The translations under genes and the position numbers were made by a program. From contig CM068367.1 of the NCBI GenBank assembly GCA_034769895.1, forward strand, positions 128,328,927 through 128,392,926: 64,000 nt of DNA. Reading direction: 5' to 3'. This document shows positions 1 through 12,483 of the stretch, in pieces. Every line of letters begins with the position of its first letter. Position 1 is the first letter of the stretch. The stretch comes from Magicicada septendecula (taxonomy: Eukaryota; Arthropoda; Insecta; Hemiptera; Cicadidae). Below the pieces are notes generated by a model. The model did not search any database, was not told the origin of the DNA, and saw nothing but the letters and a program-made list of their open reading frames with translations.

Positions 1-639
1 GGTTCTCCCTACAGACGACTTGAGACGTGCTCTCTAACCCAGGCTTCCCCGACGGTGGCGGTGAGTCGGAAGATGGCGTACACGTCATGAACAAATATGA
101 TAATGATGATGACGAGACCAATGAATCTTCTATACACTGATGACACCAGTATTCTTGCATTCAAGGTTAACCAAGTTTAAGGAGAGGTGTCAATGATGCT
201 ATTCCCATAAGAAATACATATAATATTAAGGAACACTTATCTCAGTACTAGAATGAGATATCTTACTACAAGCCAAACGTTTACCACACACTGTTTATTT
301 ATTTGTACATTGGGTAGAAATATTATTGGCTTCTCTCAAAACTCGTCTAATCTAGAATGATCATATTCACACAAAAAATCAACAATAAAATTTCCATGGT
401 TTTTTTATTACATCATAATTTTTATTTCTTTTATTTATGAACCAAATGTTTTTATTTTGGTACATAATATTACTTATACATCCCTAAACACAAATACAAA
501 GTTTCTTTGATCTACCTTAACAAGTTTAGGAGAAAATGTTCCTAAATATTAAAAAACAACTTTTGGAAAATTGAAATAATATATATGTTCCTACATTACT
601 AAAATTCCCCAGGTCCGTAGGATTATCCCTGCTTCTTCT
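1..639. other. non-coding AT-rich sequence
   Basis: I see no gene, RNA or repeat boundary here. The first 110 bases are richer in GC but show no supportable exon on either strand. Confidence 0.5.
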
Positions 640-1500
640 TCATTCTTTTCTGGGCTTTTCTTGTCTGTGTTTCTTCTTTTGTTACTTGAGGAACGGCTTT
701 TCGCTTTTTTTTGTATGTAGGTTGTCACTTTGAAGAAAACCAAAAATAGAGCTAAACCCTGGTGTTATTCCCATTTCATGTAGCACTTTTGCTATCCCCA
801 TAATTCCTTAATTTAATGTGATCACTGCGTCTAGAACACCTATGTTTTAAAGTTTTCAGCCCCACAAAATTATTCTTCAGTACTTTTTCCCAAATGACGT
901 TGTTCAGACCCTCATTTCAATTTTGTGTGCGTCCCCACACTTATTAAATCTTTATTTGGAAGATTTTCAAATATCAGTTTTCTTGTTTCCATTACACAGA
1001 CTGGGACGGAATTCTAGTAATCATACTCTTCCTCAAGTGCAGGAAGCTTATTAAATTTACACTAGCTTTCTTCACCTTGTGGAAAAAGCCCATGAAGAGG
1101 TTCTTCATTGGTGGATACTTTTTGACAACTGACAATACTTCTTTAAGCATTTTCTCAGTGTCCCCGGATTCTTTCTAATTGCCAAGCCATAGTAATTCTG
1201 AAGTTTATCTATTTCTTTGTTGGTTGACCTACCTTTCCTACTTAGAACCTTTCCATCTGTTAGCTTGCTCCCCTTCATTTTATTCTTCAATCCTCGCAAT
1301 TTAAATGCCAGCCTTTTTTGTACGTTATCTATACACTCGAATTTTTGTATGGCCACATCATTATCATACGGTTTCTTTTCACACGGTAAAGTACTGTTAC
1401 TGTTACTGGTACTGTTAGACTCCGTCACCCAAATATTTCAAGTACCATGCACCGCGTTTTAACATTTGGTGAGGTCGTGCAGCAGAAATTATCGTCCACA
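640..1500 (-). pseudogene. Mutator-like transposase-domain remnant
   Basis: The minus frame at 1428-1105 encodes about 100 residues with ECIDNVQKRLAFKLRGLK, then GSKLTDGK and KLQNYYGLAIRKNP. This order (a Cys-x-x-[HN]VQKR block, an LxDGK block and a YYGxAIRxN block) is that of the Mutator-like domain proteins common as repeats in insects and cnidarians. Just upstream, another frame reads WYLKYLGDGV, which matches the family block expected immediately before this region, so a frameshift separates them. A stop follows the YYG block and the downstream part is scrambled. I see this as a decayed transposon fragment, not a working gene. The family match is from memory of the motif pattern. Confidence 0.5.
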
Positions 1501-2981
1501 CATCAATAAAAAATTTTTTTTTTTAATTACATAGTTCTGGTAAACCATGTACTTTTACTCACTTTTTGTATACTTTATAGAGACTATAAGTAAAAAAAAG
1601 TAGTATGCAGAACTTGATTCCAGGGGGGGGGGGGTCAACAGAAAAAGGAAGGGATAAATATTATGGGTACCCATTTCCTAACAATACACTGAATTAATTA
1701 ATTGTTAATGCTTAGAATAAATAATATTTAGACCCACCTTAAAAAGATAATAAAAACACATAATACTACAGTTTTTAGCTGAGTGTGAAATTCAACCCCC
1801 AGCCTGTACCACACGCCCATGCCATAAGGCACAATTATAAGATAGTGACACATCGCAATTTTATTTACTTTGGCATCTGCAGCAAGTATATAAAATGTTA
1901 TTAAAATTGAATATAGCCAGGATTAGAATTATGTTGATTTAACAAGAAATAACAATACAATTTATCACTTGGGTATCAATTTATTAACTTTTGTCTTAAA
2001 AAAGTAATACAAGTTTGGAAAGGATAACATCATAATAATGTATTGAATGATTTAAGGTTTCCAACAAAAATGGCCATTTTGAGGTCTCAAGAATTTGTGA
2101 AAAACACTGTTTCAATAGCCTTTGTCAAGTAATGGTATCAGGCAAAATACGTGTGACTCTTTTAATTTTATTTAAAATACCTCAAATATTTACAATTTTG
2201 TTTAAAATCAATATATTTATTGAATTTTTACATTCTTTCATTTCTGTTAAAAACTTAAATTTGTGCATCAGTATCTATAACAGCAACAGGTGTATACACA
2301 CATTTTAAACACAAACGAACGTTAATGAGAAATACATTAAATTACAAATATTTTTGACAATCTGAAAACAGCATGATTAATGTATCAAGTGAGAGTCATA
2401 TCAATACTATTTCATCAAACACAGGCTTCGGTAACTCATATCTTCGGTGAGTCAATGTTAGACTTTATACAATATTCTGTAATTCTGAGTTCTTGTGAAT
2501 CAGCAAGTCTTTTAAAGTACTTTAATTATATGGTATTTAGAATGGCTGCTATAGGTTATAATATAATCGTCCTTTTACATAAGATATAAAATACTGAATT
2601 TGCGTTGTATATAATTTGAACAATATAATTGTCCAATTGTATAACTGAAGTGACTGTTTCAATATGAGCTATGTTCTCAAAACGTTTCTTGTCAGTCCAC
2701 TGACCTTCTCCCTGACATTCTTTGTTAGGCCTACTCATAAAAATGTAGAGGAAGACATTATGTAGTATTAACGACTAGTTGTTTTACTGCAGTATATATA
2801 TATATATATTAATTTTTTATAATTTTGAAAGCCTGAACTTGTATAGCCGAAAGGATTCTAACTGGTATAATTAAAAGGTCAACATTCCAAGAGACCACTG
2901 CCCCAAGGTAACAATCTTTTCTACATGACCTACTAATCTATTTAGTTTTTGTGTCCTCTAGTGCTTCTAAAGAGCTTGCAT
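1501..2981. other. non-coding AT-rich sequence
   Basis: There is an A/T run near 1505, a G run at about 1623-1633 and a (TA)n tract near 2795. The short open frames have no recognisable content. Confidence 0.5.
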
Positions 2982-3201
2982 ATTTAAATAACTCAATCAC
3001 TTTCTGCTACAGTTCGTTTCTTAATATATATAAAGTATTTAAAATTTATAATTATACTACCTCACGATGTTCTTTTCCTTATTTGGAACATGTTTCGAGA
3101 GTTCCAAGATGAGAGAACACGAACTCTCGAAACATGTTCCAAATAAGGAAAAGAACATCTTCAGGTAATATAATTATAAATTTTAAATAATTTAAATAAC
3201 T
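2982..3201. mobile_element. tailed palindromic element E with 12-bp target duplication
   Basis: ATTTAAATAACT occurs at 2982-2993 and again at 3190-3201 and bounds a 196-bp insert (2994-3189). The first 40 or so bases are unpaired (the tail). The rest folds back on itself: the arm around 3035-3105 is the reverse complement of about 3120-3189. Near the centre, CCAAGAT (3104-3110) is followed by the hairpin GAGAG (3111-3115) / CTCTC (3124-3128) and then GAAAC (3129-3133). This is a degenerate form of the hammerhead-like core described for the other palindromes. There is no open frame, so the element must be non-autonomous. Confidence 0.7.
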
Positions 3202-3772
3202 ATATTCAAAGGGAAAATGTTAATACAACAGAGAATATTCACACACTGTTTACAGCAGTCCAAACCTCTGGAGTGGTGTGGTATGTGCATAATAAAATAT
3301 GTTCATATGGCAACACCACTTGTTTTCCCAACCATTATAATATTGTCTTTTATTACATACGAGATAATAAGGGAAAATATTATAATGTCTTAAATTCTAT
3401 ATAATCTGCTGTACATTACACAAAATTAATTTCTTCATCATCAGAGTCATAACAGCTGATGAAACAGAAACATTTTATGGTACATAAAAGTGTGGTACAC
3501 GTACTCTACAATTTGACAATAATTTTAAAGGACTCTATTAATTACATTTTTACAAGACAAAAAGTGATCTATAACACTTTACTTCTATGATAATAATATG
3601 TGATATCATATAAGAATTTTATTAATCATTAAGAATTCACATAATTTACTTCTGCAAATACAAGCTTCTCGTTCAGCTGGAAATTAATTTTTGTATATAT
3701 TTGATGTTTCTCAAATCATACGGGAATTATACATGCCATTTTGCACCAGTGTATTCAAATAATGTTATTCAC

Positions 3773-3970
3773 TCACAACATATATTTAATTAAGAAAGTT
3801 GTCTCAGTGGTTATAATCAAAACAGAATTATCACTGTTGCACACCACTTCGGAAATAGCCCATCATCAGGTTATTTCCGATTTGACGATGAGCTGAGAAG
3901 CTTGAAAGCGCTAATCGGAATAATTTTTCTATAGTGGTGTGCATGAGTGATAATTCTGTTCACAACATAT
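3773..3970. mobile_element. tailed palindromic element A, copy 1
   Basis: TCACAACATAT at 3773-3783 is repeated at 3960-3970 and brackets a 176-bp insert. Its left end has an unpaired tail. The outer arms pair (for example TTGCACACCAC near 3838-3848 with the GTGGTGTGCA block near 3934). On the plus strand TTGACGA (3881-3887), one extra T, then stem GAGCT (3889-3893), loop GAGA, stem AGCTT (3898-3902) and GAAA (3903-3906) form a hammerhead-like core. The left arm carries the same core in inverted form on the minus strand, with GAAG in place of GAAA. It belongs to the same family as 7758-7997. Confidence 0.75.
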
Positions 3971-5510
3971 TTCTAAATATAGGTCTTGTGAAAATATTTC
4001 TTATAATGTTTACATTTTTATATTACAATATTTACCATGTGGTATGAGATATACCGAATAATACAAATACCCATTCAGCAGTGTCCAAGTGAAAAGAAAA
4101 AAGAAGATACTGCACAATTCGCCTACTAACAGTAGAAACTGCTTCTGTGATAACACACACAAGGGTCATAACACATTGTGGTGTCAAAAACTTTTATAAT
4201 TTTATATTTCTTGGCTGTTTATATGGTGGAATTATTTTTTATAACAACTGTTACAGGAATACTTAAATATGTGGCACATACACAAATCGGTATAATAACA
4301 AATGGTTATCTGGAGTTATATTACATTACTGTTAATAACATTCTACCAACTCTTGGTCACAAGTTAAAACACGTTTTTACAGAACAAAAAAGTGCATCTT
4401 AATACAGGTTAGGTCTACCATTAATTTTTAAACGAGATACTGTCTGATACCTATTATTCAACTGTCTCTCTGGGGTTGGTAAACATTAACTGTATTTTCG
4501 AACACATTCGTTTGGGGTACATTTAAGGTACATACAAGTAAACACACGCTGAATAGGTACGACACAAACAAAATGTACGAATTTGTAAAATACTTATAAT
4601 TAAACAATTCTGGCATTTAAATAATTATAATAATATGAATATACCTTTTTAAAAGAACTTACCGTAAACACTACAAAAATAATTCACTGCAACTTATTTC
4701 ACCGAGTACATACTGTTTTCTTTGAGAAGTTTCTTTCACTCATTTCGATGAAAAACAATAACCACAAGTATTTAAGTGTTTTTAATTTTCACTCGAAATG
4801 CTAGATTTTCAACATAAACTCGAAAATTTCTGTAACCACCAAACGTTAATATTTCAAAACAATCAGCACCACCACTGTCATAACAAACATACGTTAGAAG
4901 CTCGATTTACACGAGTGTAATTTGAACGGAACGTTGTTGGTCTCTTACCGTACGGCCAGTAAATTACGTCATCACTGATTCACTATATGCTCAAACATTT
5001 ATGTATATGAAACCCTAAAATTGATCTTTGCCAAAAAAAATTTACTGTTAGAAGATAAGAATTTTTTAAATTGACAAAGTATTAAAAATATATTTTAAGT
5101 GTGCACTTTTATTTTATATTTCTATAGTTTAAAATTTTAGAGCCAAGGAGAATATAGTATAACAGTTCGTGTACAGATGGAGACACAAGTCAAAACACTA
5201 CATTACAGTTTCATCGTAGAATGGCAATCCGTGTAAAATTTATCTGTATTTTATAAAAATGTTTATGATAGAATATAATAGTCTTTCAAAAATTAAAAAA
5301 TACGTCTTCGGTCTCACTCGTTGGGAACTGTCAGAGATAATGCCGTACTTTCTCAACCAGTATAGTAGGATACTGCATAATTTACAGGTACCGGTATTAA
5401 AAATAAACAGTAAAAAAGTAGCTGTATCCTATATCTGTCACTGGAATATTATAATTACATTGAAATTACGAGATAATTGCTAATTACAATTCCTTTGTTA
5501 AAATTTAGGT
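3971..5510. other. non-coding sequence
   Basis: I found no gene, RNA or element boundary. The open frames at 4178 and 5259 are short and composed like random AT-rich sequence. Confidence 0.5.
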
Positions 5511-6352
5511 AATAGTTCCGATTGACACCCTTGTCTGGGAAAGCCACGAAACTACAGACCAAAAATAGGTGCGGAAGCGAATAATCCGCAAAAAAAGTTT
5601 TTGCAAAATATTCGCAAAAATTTATTTTGGGGCCTAAATAACGTTAAAATGCGTTATTTCGTATTTTACATGAAACCTACGTATAAACAAAATTATACAT
5701 CACTCTTTTTGAAACAGAACTCGATGCTGTAATGTCCAACGGCACCTCGGTGCCGCTCGACCCGTCGGCGGGCCTCACAGAGTCTATTCACGCGCGCGCT
5801 AGACCGCCCGTCTTCGGGGCTTCGCCCCTCAGACCTTATTACACAATTCTCAAGTCATTAATAACTCTACGACTCCAAGTGGTATATAATACTATATATT
5901 CATACGTTACATATATCATTTGTCTAACATCTAATCTCTGCGCACTAGCAAATGAAGGCATACCTGTGCTTGAGTCAGTATTTTTACTACCTCAGTAAGT
6001 AACAGAAAATTTGATGTGATGTTCTGCACAACCGAGTTTTCATGTGGTACTACTTGCATTTACAAACAGCATGAAGACTACGAGAGTAAATATTTATTAA
6101 TTGTAACGTTATTCTGCATCTAATATGAATAATAGAATACACTATGTAAGGTAGGCCTACGTTATTGTTTTTCAGTTTTGTATTGCTATAAGTACCGGTA
6201 AGTTTGCATTTTTTTCGCAACTTGCAAATAAAAAGTTCAAGTTTTTCATTTCCGCACCTAGGCTTGACCTGTAGTTTACGTAGAAATACAAACAACCCGT
6301 TTTTTTTTAGGTTTCGTGGCTTTTCCAGACAAGGGTGTCCATCGGAACTATT
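5511..6352. mobile_element. 842-bp TIR DNA element, non-autonomous
   Basis: About 40 bases starting AATAGTTCCGATTGACACCC (5511) recur as an imperfect reverse complement ending at 6352 (GGGTGTCCATCGGAACTATT). The similarity continues inward: ATAGGTGCGGAA near 5566 faces TTCCGCACCTA near 6249. No transposase frame is present. A GC-rich patch at 5740-5835 contrasts sharply with its surroundings. Target duplication and superfamily are not clear to me. Confidence 0.65.
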
Positions 6353-7200
6353 AAGGTACCAAATTTATTATATTACACCTATATAATTTTACTCTGTCTC
6401 CTCACACATCATACACACACACATATGTATCAGGGATAAATTTAGGACAGTTACCAGGAGTAATGAAATGACTGGGTAGGCCTAAAAAATGACTCAAGAT
6501 TGTACATTAAAAAGCATAAAGTATATACAATTTGTTCGTGGTACTTATTTATCTAATCCTTCAAGTACCAGAACAATAACAACAGTATTAACTAATATAC
6601 CAATGTATCAAATTAGGTAATATAGTGTTATCGGATCTGTGAAACATAACATAATGGTGTTAAGCATCTGGATTTGAAACTGAAATTACTAACAAAACTG
6701 AAATTATATTAATTAAATTAAAGGAAATGTGTCTCTTTATATGAACCCTTGAAGGTGCCTTACCCTAAAACGAAAACAATTTTATATACTTCATCTGTGT
6801 TTACTCTGTTAAGCGTCAGTTTTGCCATGTCAAATAAACTGCTCAAATTATTCCTAATATTTTGATGTTTTCATATCAGTTTTTGAAACCGAACTGAGAT
6901 TAAATATAATCTATCAGAGTTAGTTGAAGTGTGTTTTGTTTCAAACATTTAATACTGGCATCCTGTGAGAGAATGACCGAGAATAAAAGAACAATTGTAG
7001 TGTAAGGTAGTCACATATGGTTTATTTCATGTTTTTTACATGGATGTGAGAATACAAACAGGAACTGTTTATTTCCAGTGACCAAAATATTATGACATGG
7101 AACGCATTTATTTTAGCTCATTGCCTGAAGAAGTTTTTTCGCTCATTGCAAGTTTCACCAGAGGCTGTCACTGTAAATTACTGATGCTGTATAAATATAA
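6353..7200. other. non-coding sequence
   Basis: AT-rich sequence without a supportable feature. The first 30 or so residues of the open frame beginning at 7097 lie in this stretch and do not resemble the Penelope-like protein that follows. Confidence 0.45.
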
Positions 7201-7202
7201 AT

Positions 7203-8260
7203 ATATAGCAGTCAAAAATGGATACAATCACGATTTAATAAACAAACTACACAAACGCATCCTAAACACAAAAAGTAAAACACATAAAACCAACAGTACA
7301 CAACCCAGTAAATACATCACACTCACATACTACAATTCCAACACACACAAAATTGCTAACACATTCAGGAAACACAATTATAAAGTAGCCTACAGAACTA
7401 ATAACACCATCAGGAAACACATAAATAATACTAACAAAGACACAGACACATACAGCAAAACAGATGTTTATAAATTAAACTGCAGTGATTGTAACCAGTT
7501 CTACATCGGCCAGACGGGAAGATCTTTTTCCTCAAGATACTCTGAACATTTAAAAGCCCTTACCACAAACTACATACACTCCACATTTGCCACACATTTA
7601 CAAAATGAAGACCACGGTTGCACAAACATAGAACACAACATGGAAATACTACACTACTTACCCAAAAGTAGAAAACTAAACACAGCAGAACAATATGAAA
7701 TATACAGACATCACGCACTACAACCAAACAACATATTAAATGAACAATTACACTATAATGAAGAAATTTGTGTTCGTGGTTGAAATCACAATCAGAATGA
7801 TCATAGTTGCACACCACTATATAAAAATTATCCCAATTAGCGCTTTCAAGCTTCACAGCCCATCGTCAGCTTGGAATAAAGGCTCCTATTGGAATCGTTA
7901 GGGTCCTATTCCAAGCTGACTATGGGCTGTGAAGCTTGAAAGCGCTAATTGGGATAATTTTTATATAGTGGTGTGCAACTGTGATCATTCTGATTGTAAT
8001 TACACTATAGATCACATATACTTTTTGATACACTTGTACAAACACACACTTTGAATCCCAGCGCCAATTCCCTCCCACCAGCAACCCCTACCACACACAC
8101 CTACAACCCATAACGGTTACTTTGTACCGACATTCTGTATTTCAAATCCCACTGAGGAAGACGGACACCACGTCGAAACGTTTGGGACAAAAACCAAAAG
8201 TAAGTGTTCATAGTGAAAGTTTGAATATATATAATAAATTGACTACCAAGATGAATTAAA
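7203..8260 (+). mobile_element. Penelope-like element, 5'-truncated copy 1 (GIY-YIG end)
   Basis: The frame 7203-7760 encodes the C-terminal part of a Penelope-like polyprotein. It starts with IAVKNGYNHDLINKLHKR, which corresponds to the end of the RT region, and continues into a GIY-YIG endonuclease: VYKLNCSDCNQFYIGQTGRS with the YIGQTGR core and the spaced cysteines, then RYSEH. Near the end is MEILHYLPKSRKLNTAEQ. The catalytic RT core is missing through 5' truncation. The frame is broken at about 7757 by the 240-bp palindromic element. The non-coding 3' end (8010-8235) contains CTGAGGA (8153-8159), the hairpin GACG/CGTC and GAAACG, the motif found at Penelope-like 3' ends here. Confidence 0.85.
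7746..8009. mobile_element. tailed palindromic element A, copy 2, inserted in a Penelope-like copy
   Basis: AATTACACTATA at 7746-7757 and 7998-8009 is a 12-bp target duplication around a 240-bp insert. The neighbouring paralogue near 8813-8833 has no insert at the equivalent point and so supplies an empty site. The left 30 bases are an unpaired tail; after that about 7787-7905 pairs with 7905-7996. On the minus strand CTGACGA (7869-7863), one extra T, stem GGGCT (7861-7857), loop GTGA, stem AGCTT (7852-7848) and GAAA (7847-7844) form a hammerhead-like core. The plus-strand copy near 7916 has CTGACTA, a change at a core position. Confidence 0.85.
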
Positions 8261-8267
8261 CACAATT

Positions 8268-9062
8268 AAATACATAGCAGTCAAAAATGGATACAACCCC
8301 AAATTAATAAATAAACTACACAAACGAATCCTCAACACACATAGTAAAACACATCTGACCAACAGCACACAACCCAGCAAATACATAACACTTACATACT
8401 ACAATTCCAATACACATAAAATAGCAAACACATTTAGGAAACACAATTATAAAGTAGCCTACAGAACCAACAACACCATTAGAAAACACATAAATAATAC
8501 TAACAAAGACATTGACACATACAGCAAAACAGGAGTTTATAAATTAAATTGTAATGATTGCCAACAATTCTACATCGGCCAGACGGGAAGATCTTTTTCT
8601 TCCAGATTTTCTGAACATTTAAAAGCCCTCACCACAAACTACATACATTCCACATTTGCCACACATTTACGTAACGGAAACCACAGTTACACAAACATAG
8701 AACACAACATGGAAATATTACACTACTTACCTAAAAGTAGAAAACTAAACACAGCTGAACAATTTGAAATATACAGATATCACACACTACAACCAAACAA
8801 CATATTAAATGAACAAATACATTATAAATCACATACACTATTCGATACACTGATCCACACACACAATTCGAACCTCAGCGCCAATCCCTTCCCACCATCA
8901 ACCCCCACCACACACACCATTTTTCCGTAACGGTTATTCTGTAATCGACAGTCAGTATTACACCCACTGAAGAAGAGAAACAACATCTCGAAACGTTTGG
9001 GAAGTGACAACAGTAAGTTCATTAGTGAAAGTTTTATATATATTATTAAATAATAAATTGTG
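8268..9062 (+). mobile_element. Penelope-like element, 5'-truncated copy 2
   Basis: This copy begins at the same point as the first (the IAVKNGYN codons near 8271) and lies head-to-tail with it. It encodes the GIY-YIG segment, visible as FYIGQTGRSFSSRFSEH, then MEILHYLPKSRKLNTAEQFEIYRYH and NILNEQ. No RT core is present. The 3' non-coding part holds CTGAAGA (8966-8972), hairpin GAGA/TCTC and GAAACG, and ends in AT-rich sequence close to 9060. The two copies differ at many sites, so they are not a recent exact duplication. Confidence 0.85.
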
Positions 9063-9600
9063 TCTATTTGTTTAGGATGTTATTTCCATATGTTTGTATA
9101 TTTCTAGTTGTTCAAGTGTTCAGCCTTTCGTGTGTACGTGTAGAATTTCCATGTTGTTGTTAATATTTGTGGATGTGTGATCTGCATCAATGAGATGATT
9201 TGGAAAGGTGGATTCAGTGATGAAGTGCAATGTTTTTATGTGTTTAGTGTACCACCTTTGATTGAAGCTCATTTACATACTGGTGTATGTAGAATTTGTT
9301 ACATTCTGAGTGGTTTAATTTGTAAATGCCAGTCAGTCATATTTGTTTAGCTGTTTGTGTGTGTTCTGATTTGTTTGTAGTTCTGTATGCAATGCTGTAC
9401 CCTGCTTTCTTAACTTTGTGGGCTATTTTTTCAGCACAGTTATTGATACATACGAGTGTTATGAATTTGTTGTTTTGTCTTTGTTGTCTGGTTTTGTGTA
9501 GGAGTTTGTTAATTATTGTTTTACTGTATCTGTTGGCTTCTGCTAAATATTTAATTGTATTCCTCTTGATAGACTCTCTCTTCTAGTGGAATGCTGTTTA
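9063..9600 (-). pseudogene. Penelope-like element fragment, inverted
   Basis: Read on the minus strand from about 9590, the sequence gives NTIKYLAEANRYSKTIINKL, later AYRTTNKSEHT and GIYKLNHSECNKFYI, and then a scrambled end with MEILH-like codons. This is again the RT-end plus GIY-YIG portion of a Penelope-like element, but it has stops and frameshifts and is more diverged than the two plus-strand copies. It lies tail-to-tail with the copy ending near 9060. Confidence 0.6.
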
Positions 9601-9639
9601 GTCTGTGTTTATCTGAAAGTTGATAGTTTGTATTGTTAA

Positions 9640-9765
9640 ATAATTAATTACCTTAATTTTATCCACTAAGTGATCTTCTTTTACTAATTACTGATCTTCT
9701 TTTAGTAATTAGTAAAAGAAGATCACTTAATGGATAAAATTAAGGTAATTATTTATTTAATCATA
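9640..9765. repeat. perfect-type palindrome
   Basis: TTACCTTAATTTTATCCA (from about 9651) and the following bases pair with the reverse complement ending near 9752, over arms of roughly 50 bases. Unlike the other palindromes here I see no CTGANGA...GAAA core and no clear target duplication. Confidence 0.6.
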
Positions 9766-10043
9766 TACAGTGATCTGGAGACCATACAGTAAATAAGTTT
9801 GTATTGGATTGTGTGATTAGAGGGAATTGAAGTATACATGTGCAATAGCCATTTACTAGTGAGTAGTTTTTTACCCAAGGTAGAGTAGCATAAACTTAGA
9901 CTTTTCGTCTCAGAAGAAGTATCATTTTCAGTAAACTATTACCAAATTATAAATATAATTTATTAAAATTATGATATACGTAACATTTAATTACTTATAA
10001 TTAAGCTACTTCTACCAAAGTTGTGTTTTCCATTCATTCCTGT

Positions 10044-12217
10044 TACAGTAGAATCTCGTTTATCCGACGTCCCACCGCAAAAAGAAACAACAAAAAACGC
10101 ATTAATCAGCAACAAGAACTGCAAGTTGCGAGCGTGAGCGTAGTCTATTTTTTGTTGCTCCCGACTCTACCGCAGCTAATTAGTTACCCCGACTGTACAG
10201 TCTACACTATGACTCATGTGTCTGTCATTCACCCCACCCTCACTCACTCACTGTCACAACTCACTACTCAGTGCAGTGCAGTTTATCATTGTATGCGGAT
10301 CGGTTTATCATCTGTTACATGCATATGTGTCTGTGTGTGTTAATTTGACAAACGTGTTTGTGTTGTTTAAAAGTTGAAATTTACGCAAGTATGGCGACGA
10401 AAAGAAAGAAAGTTGTTGTATCGGTGGAACAAAAACTTGAAGCAATCAAGAGACTGGACAAGGGAGAGACAATGCAGAAGGTAGCTGACAACTTTGGCGT
10501 TGGACGGGTAACAGTAGGAGACTGGAAAAAAAACGAATAGAAATAGAAAAATGGTGTGCATCAAGAGTTATGGAGGGTGCATTAAAAGAAAGAAACACTA
10601 TGAAAAAATGTTACTACGAAAAAGTTAGCGAAGCTTTGTATGTTTGGTTTACACAGTTCAGGGACAAAGGTGTGCCTATTTTACAGCAAAAGGCGTTGCA
10701 TTTTCGTAATGAATTCAATGAAGGGGACCCAGATTTCACAGCAAGTGTCGGTTGGCTCGACCGATGGAAGAAACGCTACGGTATCCATCAGTTAAGTGTT
10801 TGTGGTAAAAAACTATCATCGAATTTTGAAGAAATGGAAGCATTCAAGAAAAGATTTCAGGAATTTATTGAAACTGAACGCCTAACGGGTGATCAGATAT
10901 TTAACTGTGATGAGTCAGGCCTTAATTACAAAATGTTACCTAATTAGTAAGAGTCTTGCAGCCAGAACTGAAGCGGCAGCCCCTGGCTACAAGCATAGTA
11001 AGGAAAGGCTGACAATTTTAGCATGCAGCAATGCTACAGCAAACCTCAAAATGGACCTTGCAATGATTGGAAAGTCCAAAAATCCTAGAGCCTTTAAAAC
11101 AGTTTCAAAAAACGCTCTTCCTGTAAAATACTACAGTCAGAAAAGCGCATGGATGAGCAGTGAAATTTTCAAAGACTGGTTTTTTAAGAAATTCATTCCT
11201 TCAACAGAGAAGTTTTTGAAAGAAAATAATTTACCCAGAAAAGCAGTTTTGTTGGTAGATAATGCTCCAACACACCCTGATGCAGAGGAGCTTCAAGATG
11301 GTGACATTAAGGCAATGTTTCTGCCCCCCAATGTAACCGCCATATGCCAACCTATGGATCAGGGCGTTTTGGAAATGATAAAAAGGACCTATCGCAGGAA
11401 GCTACTGTCCACAGTGATAAAAGAAATTGAAGAAGGACAAGACATGATTGAAAAATTGAAACGCACCAATGTAAAGCATGTTGCTTATTGGGTTGCAAGG
11501 GCCTGGGCTGACGTAAGGGCTCCAACAATTGCCAAATCATGGAAGAAGCTGCTAGGCAATGATGAAAGTATGGAAACAGAAAGCACAGATGAAACCGAAG
11601 AAACCATTCTACCTTTAGTGCAACGTATCCCTGGATGTGAGGATGCATCTTTGCAAGAAATCGAAAGTTGGATGAACGATGATGATCAGTATGTAACTGA
11701 TGGAGAAATTGTTGCTCTTGTCAATTGCGATGACAACGAAATTGAAGATCAAGATCAAGCACCAACTGTTGAGCCTCTCACAATTTCACATAACGACGGA
11801 GTTAAGGCTCTAGAAACTGCAATTAAATACATTGAGCAACTAGAAGAATCTACAGGAATCGACATAATGATGCTGCAAAGATGGCGAGACTTGGCAGCGA
11901 AGAAACGGCACTCGTCAGGAAAGCAGACTACGATCAAAAATTTCTTTAAATCATCACAGGACTGAACTTTTTAAGTGTCTTTAACTTCAGACAATTCTGT
12001 TACTGTTAAGTTCATTTTTTCAGTTAATTTTTTCTGTTGTTTTGTTGGAAAACATGATTATTAGGTTCGTAATGTGTAAAATTATAATATAGTTTGAAAT
12101 TATAACATAGTTTGACGTTTAATAGGCTTTTTCTTAACACCTCCCTATTATCCGACATTTTCGCTTATCGGACGTTCTGCTGGCCCGTTTATGTCGGATA
12201 AGCGAGACTCTACTGTA
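10044..12217 (+). mobile_element. Tigger/pogo DNA transposon, full length
   Basis: The element runs 10046-12215 and is flanked by TA at 10044-10045 and 12216-12217, the expected target duplication. Its inverted ends begin CAGTAGAATCTCGTTTATCC on the left and CAGTAGAGTCTCGCTTATCC (minus strand) on the right. It encodes a single broken pogo-type transposase. Size (2170 bp), TA duplication and protein agree with the Tigger group of the Tc1/mariner superfamily. Confidence 0.92.
10391..11965 (+). pseudogene. pogo/Tigger transposase with two frameshifts
   Basis: The protein starts MATKRKKVVVSVEQKLEAI with a psq-type helix-turn-helix (DKGETMQKVADNFGVGRVTV). It shifts frame in the A run near 10530 and continues with a CENP-B/Tc5-type DNA-binding half (LQQKALHFRNEF, VGWLDRWKKRYGI). 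It then enters the DDE_1 nuclease: first Asp in FNCDESGLNY (about 10903), second in LLVDNAPTHP (about 11260), third in ICQPMDQGVLE (about 11355). A second shift lies at 10942-10950. The C-terminus is acidic and ends KNFFKSSQD. All three catalytic Asp are present but the frame cannot be read through, so I call it inactive. Confidence 0.9.
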
Positions 12218-12483
12218 CTTGCTTCTTTTAGTTTTTGCCTCTCATAACATATTATATAAAGTTAGAATCTGGTATTATTTTATTTGTAAAAGAAAGGCAG
12301 TTAATTTAAACTAATTACATTGTAAATGTAGGTACAACACTATGAACAAGGAGGAACATTTGACAGCAACAATGAAGATTTATTTGACCATGACAGGTCA
12401 TACTTACCAGCAACTGATCAGAAGACATGCTATAGTTGATGAAGAAGTGGTGATGAAACATTCAGCAGAGTTCAGATTCAATA

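Noticed and set aside
9640..9765. Hammerhead-like core in this palindrome
   Set aside because: Neither strand has CTGANGA followed by a hairpin and GAAA.
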